Shown here piece after piece: positions 62,382 through 64,000 of a stretch of DNA of 64,000 bases. A program made the translations under genes and the position numbers. Source of the DNA: CAYSRJ01 sp964521865 (GTDB taxonomy: Bacteria > Spirochaetota > B62-G9 > DRHN01); the NCBI GenBank assembly GCA_964521865.1, contig CAZFTJ010000022.1:8533-72532 (forward strand), given 5' to 3'. The notes under the pieces are model-generated. The model searched no databases, had not been told where the DNA came from, and saw only the letters and a list, made by a program, of their open reading frames with translations. Within the stretch, counting starts at the first letter, position 1, and each line of letters begins with the position of its first letter.

Positions 62382-63755
62382 ATGGACACACAGGAAAAAA
62401 TTACCAAAGGTGTAAAAACGCTTAGAGGTGATCCGAAAAAGGCGATCTTGAGGCTCTCCGGACCGATGATGATCGCGATGTTCGTACAGGGTATGTATAA
62501 TCTGGTTGATGCTATATGGGTTTCGGGGCTCGGAGCGGATGCGCTTGCCGCAGTCGGACTTTTTTTCCCCTTTCTGATGTTTCTCATGGGTTTTTCCAAC
62601 GGCATCGGTATCGGCGGCGGGTCTGCCATCTCCAGAAAAATCGGGGCAAAGGACAGGATCGCCGCCGACAATACGGCGGTGCACACTTTGCTTTTGACCG
62701 TCGGCATGGGGCTCATTTTCAGTCTGCCTTTTATCCCGTTTCTTTCAAATATATACACCATGATGGGCGCACGGGGTGTTGTAAACAGAATGGCATCGGG
62801 ATATTCCAAAATAGTCTTCGGGGGCGCTTTTTTTCTCTTCTTCGCAAACATGGGCAACAATATTCTGCGGTCCGAGGGCGATGCAAAACGCTCGATGTAT
62901 GCGATAATTTTTGGAGCGTCTCTCAATATTGTGCTTGATCCGATTTTCATCTACGTGCTCAACCTGGGTGTGCTCGGCGCGGCATGGGCAACGGTCTTTT
63001 CGATGGCATGCACCGCGGTAATTCTATTCTACTGGCTTTTCATGAAAAGAAATACATACGTAAAAATGCGGATCAGGGAATTCAAACCCAGCAAATTTAT
63101 AATAGGCGAGATATTACGGGTCGGTATGCCTGCCTCACTGGCGATGATTTCCATGTCCGTATCGATGTATCTGCTCAACGCCATTATCATCAAGGCAAGC
63201 GGCACAAACGGCGTTGCGGTTTTTACATCGGGATGGCGAATTGTATCAATGGGTACGATTCCCCTGATGGGTGTGGCCACCGGGGTGACTGCCGTGACCG
63301 GCGCTGCATTCGGCGAAAAAAACCCGCAAAAGTTAAAATCGGGTTTTCTCTATTCGGTAAAGATCGGTGTACTGATAGAGATGACCGTAGCTGTTTTCAG
63401 CTTTATTTTCGCCGGGCCGCTTTCCCATATTTTTACCTATTCGGAGGATGCAAAAATCATCGCTCCGGACCTGATTAAATTCCTTCGCTGGATGGCGCCG
63501 CTGTATCCCACGATTCCGTTCGGTATGCTTACCTCGGCTATGTTTCAGGGAATCGGCAAAGGAGAGCGCGCTTTTGCCGTCACTATTTTGAGAACGATTA
63601 TACTGCAGGTCGTATCATCATATATTTTTGGAATAATCCTCGGTTTCGGACTCGTCGGAGTGTTCTGGGGTGTGCTGACCGGTAATCTCATCGCTGTTTC
63701 CATTGCGTTTACATGGGGAAGTATGACCATCAAAAGGATGTTTACTGAAAAATAG
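62382..63755 (+). CDS. MATE-family efflux transporter
   Basis: About 457 residues with twelve hydrophobic segments in two MATE halves. The start KAILRLSGPMMIAMFVQGMYNLVDAIWVSGLG and the second-half VGMPASLAMISMSVSMYLLN are typical of the DinF/NorM superfamily. It exports cationic drugs or metabolites using Na+ or H+. ATG 62382 is preferred (AAGGA ten bases upstream); ATG 62364 is six codons earlier and also possible. Paired with marR. Confidence 0.93.
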   Translation: MDTQEKITKGVKTLRGDPKKAILRLSGPMMIAMFVQGMYNLVDAIWVSGLGADALAAVGLFFPFLMFLMGFSNGIGIGGGSAISRKIGAKDRIAADNTAVHTLLLTVGMGLIFSLPFIPFLSNIYTMMGARGVVNRMASGYSKIVFGGAFFLFFANMGNNILRSEGDAKRSMYAIIFGASLNIVLDPIFIYVLNLGVLGAAWATVFSMACTAVILFYWLFMKRNTYVKMRIREFKPSKFIIGEILRVGMPASLAMISMSVSMYLLNAIIIKASGTNGVAVFTSGWRIVSMGTIPLMGVATGVTAVTGAAFGEKNPQKLKSGFLYSVKIGVLIEMTVAVFSFIFAGPLSHIFTYSEDAKIIAPDLIKFLRWMAPLYPTIPFGMLTSAMFQGIGKGERAFAVTILRTIILQVVSSYIFGIILGFGLVGVFWGVLTGNLIAVSIAFTWGSMTIKRMFTEK

Positions 63756-63849
63756 ATGTAAGAATGTATGAGACATGGACTCGATTCTCGGGTTTACGAG
63801 GAGGCATGCACTGTATGCGATTGAGGACAATGCGGAGGCATTCGGGGGC

Positions 63850-64000
<151 letters not shown>

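Overview
The window looks like chromosome from a free-living, Gram-negative-type bacterium, most likely a spirochaete (Spirochaetota). This is inferred from gene types rather than a marker gene: signal-peptide outer-membrane beta-barrels ending in Phe (one fused to a FecR domain), tandem LysM-M23 envelope peptidases, TPR lipoprotein-like proteins, a GSI-alpha glutamine synthetase and an ECF vitamin transporter. No rRNA is present. The host sequence is of moderate GC; the block at about 44.6-56.4 kb is visibly AT-richer.

Layout. 1-4834 is the leader-distal part of a very large CRISPR array: 64 visible 37-bp repeats, running off the left edge, with an assembly gap inside. No cas gene is in the window. 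4999-8550 holds two related outer-membrane beta-barrel genes. 8731-15205 (minus) is a nitrogen module: ltaE-nifA, then glnK-amtB-glnA and a lone receiver protein, with a good sigma-54 promoter in front of glnK. 15384-21036 holds a large orphan protein, two LysM-M23 peptidase paralogues and pyruvate kinase. 21139-22916 is a Fur-controlled operon (fur, NifX-like, Mrp). 22928-33832 holds housekeeping and accessory genes: HMA, acylphosphatase, two TPR proteins, RsmA, RarD, HAD, a PfkB kinase with adenosine deaminase, and an ABC exporter. 33844-37902 is an Fe-S protein followed by an arsenic locus (permease, thioredoxin-like, ACR3, divergent ArsR) whose ACR3 gene has an in-frame amber codon. 37926-42614 is a sugar ABC transporter operon ending in a decayed GH4 glycosidase. 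42701-44492 holds a membrane protein and an MFS transporter.

44594-56385 is an integrated mobile element of about 11.8 kb bounded by a 14-bp direct repeat (attL/attR). The right copy lies in the last codons of a small lipoprotein gene. The element has an integrase next to attR, a P4/D5-type primase-helicase, a run of small uncharacterised genes, a second tyrosine recombinase, a ribbon-helix-helix protein and a cargo segment (membrane protein, DjlA-like TerB/J protein, and a small protein overlapping a retropepsin-like protease). It also has a candidate noncoding RNA with a strong terminator and an array of short palindromic units. No portal, capsid or large terminase was recognised, so a phage satellite or integrative plasmid fits better than a complete prophage. 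This is the best candidate for an undescribed system here.

56984-61087 is an ECF transporter operon (two ATPases, T component, S component) running into coaX, which points to pantothenate uptake and phosphorylation. A tRNA-Val(UAC) follows, then a marR-MATE efflux pair with twin palindromic operators on its promoter. The last ~150 bases are homopolymers and Ns, which is a contig-end artefact.
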